Below are positions 52,598 to 60,985 of a stretch of DNA of 64,000 nt, piece by piece. Each line of letters begins with the position of its first letter. The first letter of the stretch is position 1. Under the pieces are notes generated by a model, which saw only the letters and a program-made list of their open reading frames with translations, had not been told where the DNA came from and searched no databases. The translations under genes and the position numbers were made by a program. The stretch comes from Bacillota bacterium (lineage in GTDB: Bacteria; Bacillota_I; Bacilli_A; RF39; UBA660): positions 1 to 64,000 of the forward strand of contig SVAU01000002.1 in NCBI GenBank assembly GCA_015059245.1. Reading direction: 5' to 3'.

Positions 52598-53842
52598 ATG
52601 ATTTTATCTTATTTTATATTAATATTATCGGCTTTTACTATTTTGTTAGGTTTTAGTTACTTGAAAGATTCGCCTAAAAATAAAAAGAGTTGGAATTATT
52701 TTTTTACTGCATTAGGTAGTACTATTTGGGGGATTGGCTTTGGTTTATTATTAGTACAGAAGAATGATACAGGTGCTTTAATTTGTAGGGCTATTGGTAT
52801 GATTGGTGTATTTATGTATGCTATATTTGGTGCAAAAATAATGACTACAGTAGCAGATACTCCTAAGTTATTAAAAAATATAGTTATATATTTTACATAT
52901 TTAGGAATTATACTTTATCCATTTGTTATAATGCCTGCTAGACAAGAATTTTATATAGGTCAATTCGGAATGAGTTATACGTTTGCTAATGATATATGGA
53001 ATACTTTATATAATGTTTATAGTGTTGTAGTTCTAGTTTTATTCTTTATTATTTTAGTAAAAATGAGAAAAGATGCTGTATATAAAAGACAAAAAGTAAT
53101 GAATAATGGTTTATGGTTATTTTTTATATGTTTCTCATTAGGTTCAGCGTTAGATACAACTTTACCTATGTTAGGAATTGGTGCTTTTCCTGGAAGTACA
53201 ATTAGTCAATTCTTTTCAATATTTATAGTTCATTATTTCTTAATATATGAAAAGAAAAATACTTTAGATATTGATAATGTATCAAACCATTTATATCATT
53301 CAATTGATATGCCTATATTAGTATTGAACAATGACTTGAATATAGAGTTTGTTAGTGATAGTGCCTATAGATATTTTGATATTATTAGAGGGTTAGAAAA
53401 AGATACTAAGGTTTCTGACTTATTTTCATTAGATGCTAATGTAGATATTGAAGAAATTATTAAGAAATGTATTACGGTAGATTGTTATATAAAAAATAGT
53501 GAAAATTATTGTTCTATATTTGTTGATTTAATTAAAGATACATTTGATGATATTATAGGTTATGTAATGATAATTACAGATTTAACGGAAAAACATAAAA
53601 AAGATACAGAAATAGTACATGCTAGAGATAATGCTGAAGAATTATCTAAATCTAAAGATCAATTATTAGATAATGTCTCACTTGATATTAAATTGATTTT
53701 AAAAGATATAATAGATACTAATGAATTAATATCTAAAGAAGAAAGAATAGATAGTATTAGAAGTTTATCTAGTTTAATTAATGCATCTAGTATAAAAGCA
53801 TTAGATATACTAGATAACTTAGAAATAAGTGAAAAAAAATAA
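52598..53842 (+). CDS. 7TM sensor protein with PAS domain and degenerate histidine-kinase remnant
   Basis: About 414 aa. The first 220 residues hold seven hydrophobic segments like the 7TM domain found in sensor kinases. A PAS-like domain follows (LYHSIDMPILVLNNDLNIEFVSD, residues about 228-335). The last 80 residues begin like a HisKA dimerisation helix (NAEELSKSKDQLLDNVSLDIKLI) where a kinase would read SHEIRTP, but the phosphorylatable histidine is missing, and no HATPase domain follows. The stop is followed by a terminator, so this is not a simple frameshift of a longer gene in view. It may signal by protein contact, or it may be decaying. The start at 52598 follows AGAGGTG. Confidence 0.75.
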   Translation: MILSYFILILSAFTILLGFSYLKDSPKNKKSWNYFFTALGSTIWGIGFGLLLVQKNDTGALICRAIGMIGVFMYAIFGAKIMTTVADTPKLLKNIVIYFTYLGIILYPFVIMPARQEFYIGQFGMSYTFANDIWNTLYNVYSVVVLVLFFIILVKMRKDAVYKRQKVMNNGLWLFFICFSLGSALDTTLPMLGIGAFPGSTISQFFSIFIVHYFLIYEKKNTLDIDNVSNHLYHSIDMPILVLNNDLNIEFVSDSAYRYFDIIRGLEKDTKVSDLFSLDANVDIEEIIKKCITVDCYIKNSENYCSIFVDLIKDTFDDIIGYVMIITDLTEKHKKDTEIVHARDNAEELSKSKDQLLDNVSLDIKLILKDIIDTNELISKEERIDSIRSLSSLINASSIKALDILDNLEISEKK

Positions 53843-53866
53843 AAGAACTAATTTGTTCTTTTTTTT
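53841..53866 (+). terminator. Terminator of the 7TM sensor gene
   Basis: The stem AAAGAAC / GTTCTTT is followed by eight T. Confidence 0.88.
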
Positions 53867-53937
53867 GTTAATGACTTCTTTATTCATGTAAATTGTAGTA
53901 TAATGGAGTTGCCTTTTATAGGTTTTGAGGAGTAGTT

Positions 53938-54651
53938 ATGAAAAAGATATTAATGATTATACCTGCGTATAATGAAGAAAAGAGTATAGTTAAAACAGTA
54001 GAATCAATTAATAAGATAGAATCTAAAAACTATAAAATAGATTATGTAGTTATTAATGATGGGTCTACTGATAATACTAAAAATGTTTGTATAGAAAATA
54101 AAATTAATTTTATAGATTTACCATGTAACTTAGGTATTGGTGGAGCAGTTCAAACTGGTTATAAATATGCATATTATAATGATTATGATATTGCTATTCA
54201 GTTTGATGGTGATGGTCAACATGATGCTAATTACATTGAAAAGTTAGCGACTAATATAGATGAAGGTAATAGTTTAGTTATTGGATCTAGATTTGTTGCC
54301 GAAGAAAGTGAATTTAAATCTACTTTTATTAGAAGAGTTGGAATCAATTTCTTATCTGGTTTAATTAAATTATGTACTGGTAAGAAAGTATATGATGTTA
54401 CTAGTGGGTTTAGAGCTGCTGATAAAGATTTAATTAAGTATTTTGCATTTAACTATCCAATTGATTATCCTGAACCAGATTCATTGGTACAAGTAATAAA
54501 AAAAGGATATAAGGTTGCTGAGGTATCAGTTAAGATGAATGAAAGACAAGGTGGAACAAGTTCTATTTCAGGACTTAAATCTGCTTATTACATGATTAAA
54601 GTTTCATTTGCAATCTTAATTGCTAACGTTGCAACAAAGAAGGAGAGATAG
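53938..54651 (+). CDS. Family 2 glycosyltransferase (dolichyl-phosphate mannose synthase-like)
   Basis: This cytoplasmic GT-A enzyme of 237 aa begins MKKILMIIPAYNEEKSIVKT, with VVINDGSTDNT near residue 40, the metal site FDGDGQHDANY near 95, and a C-terminal ITSGFRA-type loop (VTSGFRAADKDLI). Such enzymes often charge undecaprenyl phosphate with a sugar that a GT-C membrane transferase then uses. That fits the two membrane protein genes directly downstream. The ribosome-binding site is GAGGAG. The three genes form a tight unit. Confidence 0.88.
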   Translation: MKKILMIIPAYNEEKSIVKTVESINKIESKNYKIDYVVINDGSTDNTKNVCIENKINFIDLPCNLGIGGAVQTGYKYAYYNDYDIAIQFDGDGQHDANYIEKLATNIDEGNSLVIGSRFVAEESEFKSTFIRRVGINFLSGLIKLCTGKKVYDVTSGFRAADKDLIKYFAFNYPIDYPEPDSLVQVIKKGYKVAEVSVKMNERQGGTSSISGLKSAYYMIKVSFAILIANVATKKER

Positions 54652-54652
54652 T

Positions 54653-55000
54653 ATGGAAACTAATTTAATTATTTTACTAATTAGCTTTTGCTTAATCTTT
54701 GGTATATATATTTTTATTAATATATTTAAAAGAAAAATATCTTTACAACATTCATTAATGTGGTTTATATATGTAATTCTTATGGTATTGAGTTTAGCAT
54801 TACCTGGAATTACTGAAGGATTATCTGAATTCTTAGGATTCGAAGTTGAATCAAATATGATTTTCTTCTTTGGATTTGCAATACTTATAGTTATTTGTTT
54901 CAATATGACAAAACTTATATCTAAAGAAAAAGAAAAAGTTGTTATTTTAACTCAAGAAATTGCAATATTAAAACATGAACTAAGAAAGAGCGAAAAGTAA
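54653..55000 (+). CDS. DUF2304 small membrane protein
   Basis: This 115-aa protein has three membrane helices and a charged tail predicted to be coiled coil (KEKEKVVILTQEIAILKHELRK). The pattern ISLQHSLMWFIYVILM fits DUF2304, a family that is usually encoded right next to family 2 glycosyltransferases, as here. AAGGAG lies 8 nt before the ATG at 54653, inside the end of the glycosyltransferase gene. No activity is known; a partner role for the transferase is likely. Confidence 0.85.
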   Translation: METNLIILLISFCLIFGIYIFINIFKRKISLQHSLMWFIYVILMVLSLALPGITEGLSEFLGFEVESNMIFFFGFAILIVICFNMTKLISKEKEKVVILTQEIAILKHELRKSEK

Positions 55001-55001
55001 T

Positions 55002-56822
55002 ATGAAAGCTTGGTTCAAAAAGTTAAAAGAATTTAAATATAGCAAGCATTTACTTGCTATATTAGCTTTTTTTGCAATGTTTGTTGAGTTAAATAAAAAA
55101 GGAATTATTATTAATTACAAATGGTATGAATACATCGAAATGGTTGTATGGTTACCTTTATTATTTTGGTTATACCTTAAAGTATTTAATAATAATGATA
55201 AAGAAAAAAATATTCCACTAAATATATTAGCTGTATGTTTTACTTTATGTATGTTGATTGGTTATAGTTTTTATAGAGCTGGTACTGCAATATTGATTGT
55301 ATCTAGTTTTATCAATATTATAGTAAACATATTAAAATTTATTGGATTCTATAGTTTAATAAAAAATTGTTTATATAAATTATATTATTTATTTACTAAG
55401 TATAAATTTAAGAATGTTACTGGTAAGTTATTAAATAAAATGAATGAACATCCATTTATATTTAGTTTAATTGTATTATCTATAGTTTATAGTATATATG
55501 TGATAGTATTTTATCCAGGAGTTATTAATCCAGATAATGCTAACCAAATAAAAGAAGTATTAGGAATGCATACTAGATACTTAGATAGTATTATAGTTAT
55601 TAATGAAAATGTTACATTAACTAATTTTAATCCTATTATTCATACATTATTGTTAGGTAACTTATTTAAAATAGGATATGTAATGGGAAATGTTAACTTT
55701 GGTTTATTCCTATATACTTTAGTACAAGTAATAATAGTAGTATTAACGTTATCTTATTCAATTTATTTCTTACATAAAGAAAAGGTTAGAAATAGATACT
55801 TATTAGTTATGTTGGGAGCTTATATATTTATTCCATTCTTCCCATTCTATGCTATAACAGCTGTTAAAGATACATTATTTTCAATGGCTGTATTACTTTA
55901 TACAATTAAGTTATATCAATTTATTAAATATGAAAATACATTTAAAAGTAATTTATTATTATTAGTGATAATGCTTTTAGTAATATTATTAAGAAATAAT
56001 GGTATATATTTACTTCTATTAAGTTTTCCATTTGCATTCTTTGTTAAAAAGAGTTTACGTAAGTCAGTAGTGGTAATGACTATAATAGTATTATTAATGA
56101 ATACTGCTTATGGTAAGATATTAACTGCACTAGAAATACCTAATACAAGTATTAGAGAAATGCTTTCAATTCCTTTCCAACAAACAGCTAGATATGTAAA
56201 ATATTATAGTGATGAAGTTACTGAGGAAGAAAGAGCTGCTATTGATAAAATACTTACATATGATACTTTAGCAGAAAGATATGATCCTAGATTATCTGAT
56301 ATGGTTAAGAATGAATATAATAGATATGCTACAAATGAAGATTTAAAAGATTATTTCATTGTTTGGGGTAAAATGTTATTTAAAAAACCTATGACATATA
56401 TTAATGCTACTGTAGCTAATACATATGGTTATTTCTATACAGATTCATATAGATGGTATATATATAATGATTTAAATCCTATATTACCAAGTGAAGGCTT
56501 TGATTATCATTTCAATAATTTAAATATATCTAGATTATTGATGAGAGCTTATGGTAATGGATTTAAAGAGTTACCAGTATTAAAATTATTAGTTAACTGT
56601 GGTATGTATACTTGGGCTTATGTATTCTTGTTATTTGTATTATTACTAACTAAGAAGAGAGATTTAATAGTAATATTACTTCCAGCATTTGCTTCAATAT
56701 TAATCATTATAGCTGGACCTGCTAATACATATTTTAGATATGTTGTACATTATGCTATAACATTGCCATTAATATTAGGTTTAGTACTTAAGGATACTAA
56801 TAAGAGTTTTATAAAAAAGTAG
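55002..56822 (+). CDS. Polytopic membrane protein, DUF6020 / GT-C-like
   Basis: This 606-aa protein has about 13 hydrophobic helices. After the first helices comes an external loop with YPGVINPDNANQIKEVLGMH near residue 175 and, later, PFYAITAVKDTLFSMAVLLY near 285. The PG...D..Q and KD motifs are those of DUF6020, resembling GT-C glycosyltransferases that use lipid-linked sugars. A large external domain (about 400-520) includes many Tyr and Asn. It starts 1 base after the DUF2304 gene, so the three genes probably add a sugar to a surface polymer. The substrate is unknown. Confidence 0.75.
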   Translation: MKAWFKKLKEFKYSKHLLAILAFFAMFVELNKKGIIINYKWYEYIEMVVWLPLLFWLYLKVFNNNDKEKNIPLNILAVCFTLCMLIGYSFYRAGTAILIVSSFINIIVNILKFIGFYSLIKNCLYKLYYLFTKYKFKNVTGKLLNKMNEHPFIFSLIVLSIVYSIYVIVFYPGVINPDNANQIKEVLGMHTRYLDSIIVINENVTLTNFNPIIHTLLLGNLFKIGYVMGNVNFGLFLYTLVQVIIVVLTLSYSIYFLHKEKVRNRYLLVMLGAYIFIPFFPFYAITAVKDTLFSMAVLLYTIKLYQFIKYENTFKSNLLLLVIMLLVILLRNNGIYLLLLSFPFAFFVKKSLRKSVVVMTIIVLLMNTAYGKILTALEIPNTSIREMLSIPFQQTARYVKYYSDEVTEEERAAIDKILTYDTLAERYDPRLSDMVKNEYNRYATNEDLKDYFIVWGKMLFKKPMTYINATVANTYGYFYTDSYRWYIYNDLNPILPSEGFDYHFNNLNISRLLMRAYGNGFKELPVLKLLVNCGMYTWAYVFLLFVLLLTKKRDLIVILLPAFASILIIIAGPANTYFRYVVHYAITLPLILGLVLKDTNKSFIKK

Positions 56823-56839
56823 AGTAATCTACTTTTTTT
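56814..56839 (+). terminator. Terminator of the glycosyltransferase operon
   Basis: The stem AAAAGTAGA / TCTACTTTT is followed by T, overlapping the DUF6020 gene stop. Confidence 0.87.
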
Positions 56840-56885
56840 AATGAATAAATATGGATATTAAGCATAATGTTATCTAGGTGATAAT

Positions 56886-57674
56886 ATGAATTTTAAGGTA
56901 GGAGATCATGTTACTAGAGATAGTTATGATAATGATATAGTCTTTGTAATTATTGGTATTAAAGATAATATAGCTTTACTAAAGGGATTTGATTTAAGAT
57001 TGATTGCTGATAGTCCTTTATCTGATTTGAAGATTAGTGAAGAAAGAGAAGATGATTTTATAGATAATATAGAATTAGATATAGATATTAATAGAATGGA
57101 TAGAGGTAATGATAGTGAGTTTTTTTATCTTCCACCTAAAATACTTCATTTAGATGGTGATAGTGATTATTTAGATAAATGTTTAAAGTTTTATAAGAAG
57201 AACAGAGTTATGGCTTATGGAAGGACTGTATTAGAGAAAGATTTGGAGGAAAAGGTAATACCTTTATTGACTGATATAAAGCCAGATATATTAATAGTTA
57301 CTGGACATGATTCGTTTAATAAAAAGAATAACGATATTAATGATATGAAGAATTATAAGAATTCTTTTAATTTTATAAAAGCTGTAAAAGCAGCTAGAAA
57401 GTATGAGAAGAGTCATGATAAGTTATTAATTATAGCAGGGGCTTGTCAAAGTAATTATGAAGAATTAATTAAAGCAGGTGCTGACTTTGCTAGCAGTCCT
57501 AAGAGAGTTAATATACACGCTTTAGATCCTGCGATTATAGCGACCACTTTATCTTTAACTGAAAGAAATAGAGAAGTGGATTTGATTAAGCTACTTGAAA
57601 AGACTAAGTATGGTAAAGATGGTATGGGAGGATTAAAGGTTAATGGTTTGATGTATGTGGGGTATCCTAGATGA
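56886..57674 (+). CDS. yabG: Sporulation-specific protease YabG
   Basis: YabG is a coat-associated protease, made under sigma-K in Bacillus, that trims spore coat proteins. The 262-aa protein has the KOW-like start FKVGDHVTRDSYDNDIVFVI, ILHLDGDSDYLDKCLKFYKK near residue 90, ILIVTGHDSF near 138, and IIAGACQSNYEELIKAGADF near 180, then SSPKRVNIHALDP. All are family hallmarks. It overlaps veg by 4 bases (ATGA). In Bacillus it follows ksgA directly; here a sensor and a glycosyltransferase operon lie between. Confidence 0.94.
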   Translation: MNFKVGDHVTRDSYDNDIVFVIIGIKDNIALLKGFDLRLIADSPLSDLKISEEREDDFIDNIELDIDINRMDRGNDSEFFYLPPKILHLDGDSDYLDKCLKFYKKNRVMAYGRTVLEKDLEEKVIPLLTDIKPDILIVTGHDSFNKKNNDINDMKNYKNSFNFIKAVKAARKYEKSHDKLLIIAGACQSNYEELIKAGADFASSPKRVNIHALDPAIIATTLSLTERNREVDLIKLLEKTKYGKDGMGGLKVNGLMYVGYPR

Positions 57675-57886
57675 AAACGATATATCAAGCAAAAGAATTT
57701 ATAAAGAGTAATTTTGGTAGGAGAGTACTTATTAAAGTATATGGAATTAGGAATAAAATTGATATGATTGAAGGTATAATTAGTGAGTGCTATAGTCATG
57801 TATTTGTAGTCAGGACAAAATTTGGTAATAAGAGTTTTACTTATACAGACGTTTTAGTTGGTAATATAAGGGTTAGTGTAAAATAA
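57671..57886 (+). CDS. veg: Veg protein
   Basis: Veg is a small, highly conserved Firmicutes protein linked to biofilm control and spore outgrowth in Bacillus. The 71-aa protein has KEFIKSNFGRRVLIKVYGIRNK and the end SFTYTDVLVGNIRVSVK, with the F.Y.D.LTG-like motif. It is slightly shorter than the 86-aa Bacillus form. Its start overlaps the yabG stop (yabG-veg order conserved), so translation is probably coupled. Confidence 0.9.
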   Translation: MKTIYQAKEFIKSNFGRRVLIKVYGIRNKIDMIEGIISECYSHVFVVRTKFGNKSFTYTDVLVGNIRVSVK

Positions 57887-57889
57887 TTA

Positions 57890-57918
57890 TTGATTTTACT
57901 ATTGTTTTGCTTTAAAAT
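57890..57918 (+). promoter_or_regulatory. Promoter of spoVG
   Basis: -35 TTGATT (57890-57895), a 17-nt spacer and -10 TAAAAT (57913-57918) lie upstream of spoVG. In Bacillus spoVG uses sigma-H; the sequence here looks like a housekeeping promoter. Confidence 0.65.
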
Positions 57919-57955
57919 TAAGGTAAGTAGATATACTTGGGAGGAGTGTTAATAC

Positions 57956-58246
57956 ATGAAAATTACAAAGGTAGTTCTTCGTAATAAAGAAAAAGAAGAT
58001 TCTAGAATGAAAGCAATTGCTACAGTTACATTAGATGAAGCATTTGTTATTACAGGAATTAGACTAATTCAAGGAGACGATAAAATGTTTATCGCTATGC
58101 CTAGTAGAAAGGTATCTGAAGGTGTTTACGATGATATAGCTCATCCAGTAAACCAAGAAACACGTCAAATGTTTGAAGATGCTATTTTTAAGGCATATGA
58201 CGAAATGAAGAATACTGGTGAAGAACTAGTAAAAATTGATCTATAA
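57956..58246 (+). CDS. spoVG: SpoVG, RNA/DNA-binding regulator
   Basis: SpoVG affects asymmetric division and, in other Firmicutes, virulence and metabolism by binding nucleic acid. The 96-aa protein begins MKITKVVLRNKEKEDSRMKA and has TLDEAFVITGIRLIQGDDKMFIAMPSRK and DDIAHPVNQETRQMFEDAI, which is nearly the textbook sequence. The ribosome-binding site is GGGAGGAG. It is a single-gene unit with its own promoter and terminator. Confidence 0.97.
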   Translation: MKITKVVLRNKEKEDSRMKAIATVTLDEAFVITGIRLIQGDDKMFIAMPSRKVSEGVYDDIAHPVNQETRQMFEDAIFKAYDEMKNTGEELVKIDL

Positions 58247-58261
58247 GAAAGTAAATAGTTT

Positions 58262-58286
58262 AGCTTGGGAAACCAAGCTTTTTTTT
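58262..58286 (+). terminator. Terminator of spoVG
   Basis: The stem AGCTTGG / CCAAGCT with a 4-nt loop is followed by a T-run. Confidence 0.9.
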
Positions 58287-58331
58287 GTTCTATAAAAGTT
58301 GTTGTATGCATATTATATATTGGTGATAATA

Positions 58332-58616
58332 ATGGATAATGTAAATGTTTATGATAATACGAAACATGAAGTGAAGTTAATTGATAGAAATTTAATCTAT
58401 TTAAGTGGAATTAGTAAGATTATTAGTTTTGATAGTGAAGAGTTTTTAATGGAATCAGTTATGGGAATTATATTACTTAAAGGGCAAGATTTAGAAATAG
58501 TAAAACTAGATACTCATGATGGTAGAGTAAGTATTAAAGGTACTATTAATAGTATGATATATGACGATGGTAAAAAGAAAGATACTGAGTCTTTACTAGG
58601 TAAGTTATTTAAATAA
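58332..58616 (+). CDS. yabP: Sporulation protein YabP
   Basis: YabP belongs to the YabP/YqfC family needed for sporulation, probably at the cortex or coat stage. The 94-aa protein shows the family pattern HEVKLIDRNLIYLSGISKIISFDSEEFLMES, MGIILLKGQDLEIVKLDTHDGRVSIKG and a short basic end. The frame extends upstream, but GGTG is placed for the ATG at 58332. It overlaps the next gene's start (TAATG), the conserved yabP-yabQ pair. Confidence 0.92.
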   Translation: MDNVNVYDNTKHEVKLIDRNLIYLSGISKIISFDSEEFLMESVMGIILLKGQDLEIVKLDTHDGRVSIKGTINSMIYDDGKKKDTESLLGKLFK

Positions 58617-58879
58617 TGAATTCATATATACAGTTATTTAGTTTAGTTAGTTCATTTGTATATGGTATTGTTTTATATTATTTAAATAGATTTAATAGTT
58701 GGTTGATTAAAGATAAAAATATTATTATTAAAGTTATTATAAGTTGTTTATATTTATTTAATGTATCATTGGTATATGTGTGTCTACTATATATGTTAAA
58801 TGGGGGGATTTTGCATGTATACAATGTATTATTTATATTAATTGGTTATTTTATAATTACTGTTAAGGAACGTAAATAG
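58616..58879 (+). CDS. yabQ: Spore cortex biosynthesis protein YabQ
   Basis: This membrane protein is needed for cortex formation in Bacillus. The 87-aa protein has three hydrophobic helices (about 5-22, 38-60, 64-82) and begins YIQLFSLVSSFVYGIVLYYLNRF, fitting the YabQ start (Q......F..G...G...D..R). It is shorter than the 211-aa Bacillus protein, with only the core left. The call leans on the yabP-yabQ-divIC order. Confidence 0.8.
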   Translation: MNSYIQLFSLVSSFVYGIVLYYLNRFNSWLIKDKNIIIKVIISCLYLFNVSLVYVCLLYMLNGGILHVYNVLFILIGYFIITVKERK

Positions 58880-58943
58880 TTGTTTAAAACCTTATTATTA
58901 TTAGATTATTGTGTTATACTTATGATAATAAGGAGGTTTCTAT

Positions 58944-59330
58944 ATGAGTAATAAGAATTCTAAGAGTAAAAAGAATACTAAGATTTCTAGTAAACAAGTT
59001 AATAAAAAAGTTACTAAGAATAAAAGTACAAGTCGTATAGGTTTTCTATTATTTACTTTTGTATTTATGTTAGTTATATTAGTTGCTACAGTATTTAGTG
59101 ATGTACAACAAGTTATTGCTAATAAGAGAGAAACAGAAAGTTTAAGTAATAGATATATTGAATTATTAGAAGAAGAAGCCTCACTTAATAGTCAAGTTAT
59201 TAAATTACAAGATCCTGAATATAAAGCAAGATATGCTAGGGAAAATCAAATGTATACTAAAGATGGAGAAACAATATTAATTATTATAGATAAAGATGGT
59301 AAGAGAATGATTACTACAGAAGAAGAGTAG
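58944..59330 (+). CDS. divIC: Cell division protein DivIC (FtsB-like)
   Basis: DivIC is a bitopic divisome protein that pairs with FtsL and DivIB. The 128-aa protein has a basic cytoplasmic head (residues 1-32), one membrane helix (33-54), a coiled coil (KRETESLSNRYIELLEEEASLNSQVIKLQ) and the DivIC end DPEYKARYARENQMYTKDGET. The order yabQ-divIC is that of Bacillus. AGGAGG precedes the ATG. The expected following spoIIE is missing; ispH comes next. Confidence 0.92.
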   Translation: MSNKNSKSKKNTKISSKQVNKKVTKNKSTSRIGFLLFTFVFMLVILVATVFSDVQQVIANKRETESLSNRYIELLEEEASLNSQVIKLQDPEYKARYARENQMYTKDGETILIIIDKDGKRMITTEEE

Positions 59331-59351
59331 ATAGGAATATCTACTTTTTTA
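59327..59351 (+). terminator. Terminator of divIC
   Basis: The stem AGTAGATA / TATCTACT is followed by six T. Confidence 0.86.
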
Positions 59352-59380
59352 ATGATATAATACTTTTAGGAAGTGATACT

Positions 59381-60238
59381 ATGAATATAGTAGTTGGTAA
59401 ATTAGCAGGCTTTTGTGGAGGAGTAATAAACTCTGTTAGCAAGACTGATAAGTTATTAGAAGATGGTATTAAGACTTATTGTTTAGGTGAATTAGTACAT
59501 AATAAACAGGTTGTTGATAAATTGAAAGATAAAGGATTAGTGTTTATTGATACTTTAGAGGAAGTTGAAGATGGTTCTAGAGTTATTATAAGAGCTCATG
59601 GAGTAACTAAGGAAACATATGAGTTAGCTAAAAAAAAGAATCTTGATATTATTGATTTAACTTGTCCTAATGTTTTGAGAATACATGAAAAAGCAATTAA
59701 GTTAGTTGAAGATGATTTTTTTATTGTACTTATTGCTCAAAAGGATCATCCAGAAGCTATAGGTACTATTAGTTTTTGTGGTAAAGACAGTGTAATATTA
59801 GAAGATAAAAATGGTATATCAGAAGTAGTTAGATTATTTAAAAACTCTGGTAAGACTAAGTTAGCTGTTATTTCACAAACTACTTATTCGATGCTAAAGT
59901 TTGATGAATTAGTTGAAGAACTTAAGAATCAATTAAATGATTACGAAATAAATATTGATAATACTATTTGTAGTGCAACTGAGTTAAGACAAAAAGAAAC
60001 TAGTAAATTGTCTGAAGAAGTGGATGCTATGATAATAATTGGTGGTAAAAATAGTTCTAATACAAAGAAATTATATGATATTGCTAGTAGTAAATGTAAA
60101 AATACTTATATTGTAGAAACTATAGATGATTTAAAAGAAGATATGAGTGTTTTTGATATAGTAGGAGTTATGGCAGGTGCTTCAACACCAAAAGAGAGTA
60201 TTGATGAAGTTGTAGATTATTTAAAAAGTGTTAATTAG
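59381..60238 (+). CDS. ispH: 4-hydroxy-3-methylbut-2-enyl diphosphate reductase
   Basis: IspH is the last enzyme of the MEP isoprenoid pathway, an iron-sulfur reductase giving IPP and DMAPP. The 285-aa protein has all three cluster cysteines (AGFCGGV near residue 12, DLTCPNV near 98, NTICSAT near 194). It also has the catalytic region RAHGV and DHPEAIGT, and the end GVMAGASTPKESIDEVV. There is no S1-domain fusion of the kind seen in clostridia. The gene stands alone behind AGGAAGTG. Its presence shows the organism makes isoprenoids by the MEP route. Confidence 0.95.
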   Translation: MNIVVGKLAGFCGGVINSVSKTDKLLEDGIKTYCLGELVHNKQVVDKLKDKGLVFIDTLEEVEDGSRVIIRAHGVTKETYELAKKKNLDIIDLTCPNVLRIHEKAIKLVEDDFFIVLIAQKDHPEAIGTISFCGKDSVILEDKNGISEVVRLFKNSGKTKLAVISQTTYSMLKFDELVEELKNQLNDYEINIDNTICSATELRQKETSKLSEEVDAMIIIGGKNSSNTKKLYDIASSKCKNTYIVETIDDLKEDMSVFDIVGVMAGASTPKESIDEVVDYLKSVN

Positions 60239-60317
60239 TACATATTTATTAACATAAAGTATTTTTTTATCTTATTTTACTATGTTATAATTGTTATATA
60301 GGGTAGTAGGTGAAATT

Positions 60318-60836
60318 ATGAAGAAAATATATATTGTACTTACTTATACTGGAACTATATTATCTAAGATAGTTAAAGTTTATACAAGAAGAGAGTTTTC
60401 TCATGTTTCAATTGCTTTAGATGAAGATCTAAAGGAAATGTATAGTTTTGGTAGAATTAATGCTTATAATCCATTTTGGGCTGGTTTTGTGCATGAAGAT
60501 GTTAATAAAGGAACTTTTAAAAGATTTAAGAAAACTAAAGCTAGAGTTTATTCTTTAACTGTTAAAGATGAACAATATGAAAAAGTTAAAGAAGTAATTA
60601 GAGATATTCAAAATAATAAATTGGATTACAATTTTAATATACTGGGTTTATTGGGTGTTGTAATAAATTATAAAGTAAAAAGAGAACGATACTTTTATTG
60701 TGCTGAGTTTGTTAAATACGTTTTAGAACAATCTAATATATGTTATTTACCTGATATAGTTAAACCAGAAGATTTTAAAGAAATTGATAATTTAAATGTA
60801 GTTTATAATGGTCAATTAAGAGAATATGGTAATTAG
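60318..60836 (+). CDS. Permuted papain-fold hydrolase (YiiX/NlpC-P60-like)
   Basis: This protein of about 172 aa lacks a clear signal peptide. An early FSHVSIALDEDLKEMYSFGR segment carries a histidine, and YFYCAEFVKYVLEQSNI carries a cysteine in the C-A-E-F-V pattern. This is the order of the permuted NlpC/P60 (YiiX, C92) enzymes, with the catalytic His before the Cys. Substrates could be peptides or lipids; none is evident. The ATG at 60318 is served by TAGGTG. It is monocistronic with its own terminator. Confidence 0.75.
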   Translation: MKKIYIVLTYTGTILSKIVKVYTRREFSHVSIALDEDLKEMYSFGRINAYNPFWAGFVHEDVNKGTFKRFKKTKARVYSLTVKDEQYEKVKEVIRDIQNNKLDYNFNILGLLGVVINYKVKRERYFYCAEFVKYVLEQSNICYLPDIVKPEDFKEIDNLNVVYNGQLREYGN

Positions 60837-60858
60837 GAGTAGAAATACTCCTTTTTTT
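60835..60858 (+). terminator. Terminator of the papain-fold hydrolase gene
   Basis: The stem AGGAGTA / TACTCCT is followed by seven T. Confidence 0.88.
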
Positions 60859-60894
60859 ATTTGTTTGTAGTAAAATAAGTATTAATTTAGTGAA

Positions 60895-60952
60895 TTGCAA
60901 CCTAAAGGTAGCAAAAATCAACTTAAAATTGGTAGTCCGCAACCAGTATAAT
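60895..60952 (+). promoter_or_regulatory. Promoter with two dyads upstream of the XRE membrane regulator
   Basis: The palindrome TTGCAACCTAAAGGTAGCAA (60895-60914) and the related TTGGTAGTCCGCAACCAG (60929-60946) lie just upstream of -10 TATAAT (60947-60952). The second dyad touches the -10, so a protein bound there would block transcription. Autoregulation by the XRE protein is likely but inferred. Confidence 0.65.
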
Positions 60953-60985
60953 TTATATAATTTAGACATGAAAAGAGGAAATGTT

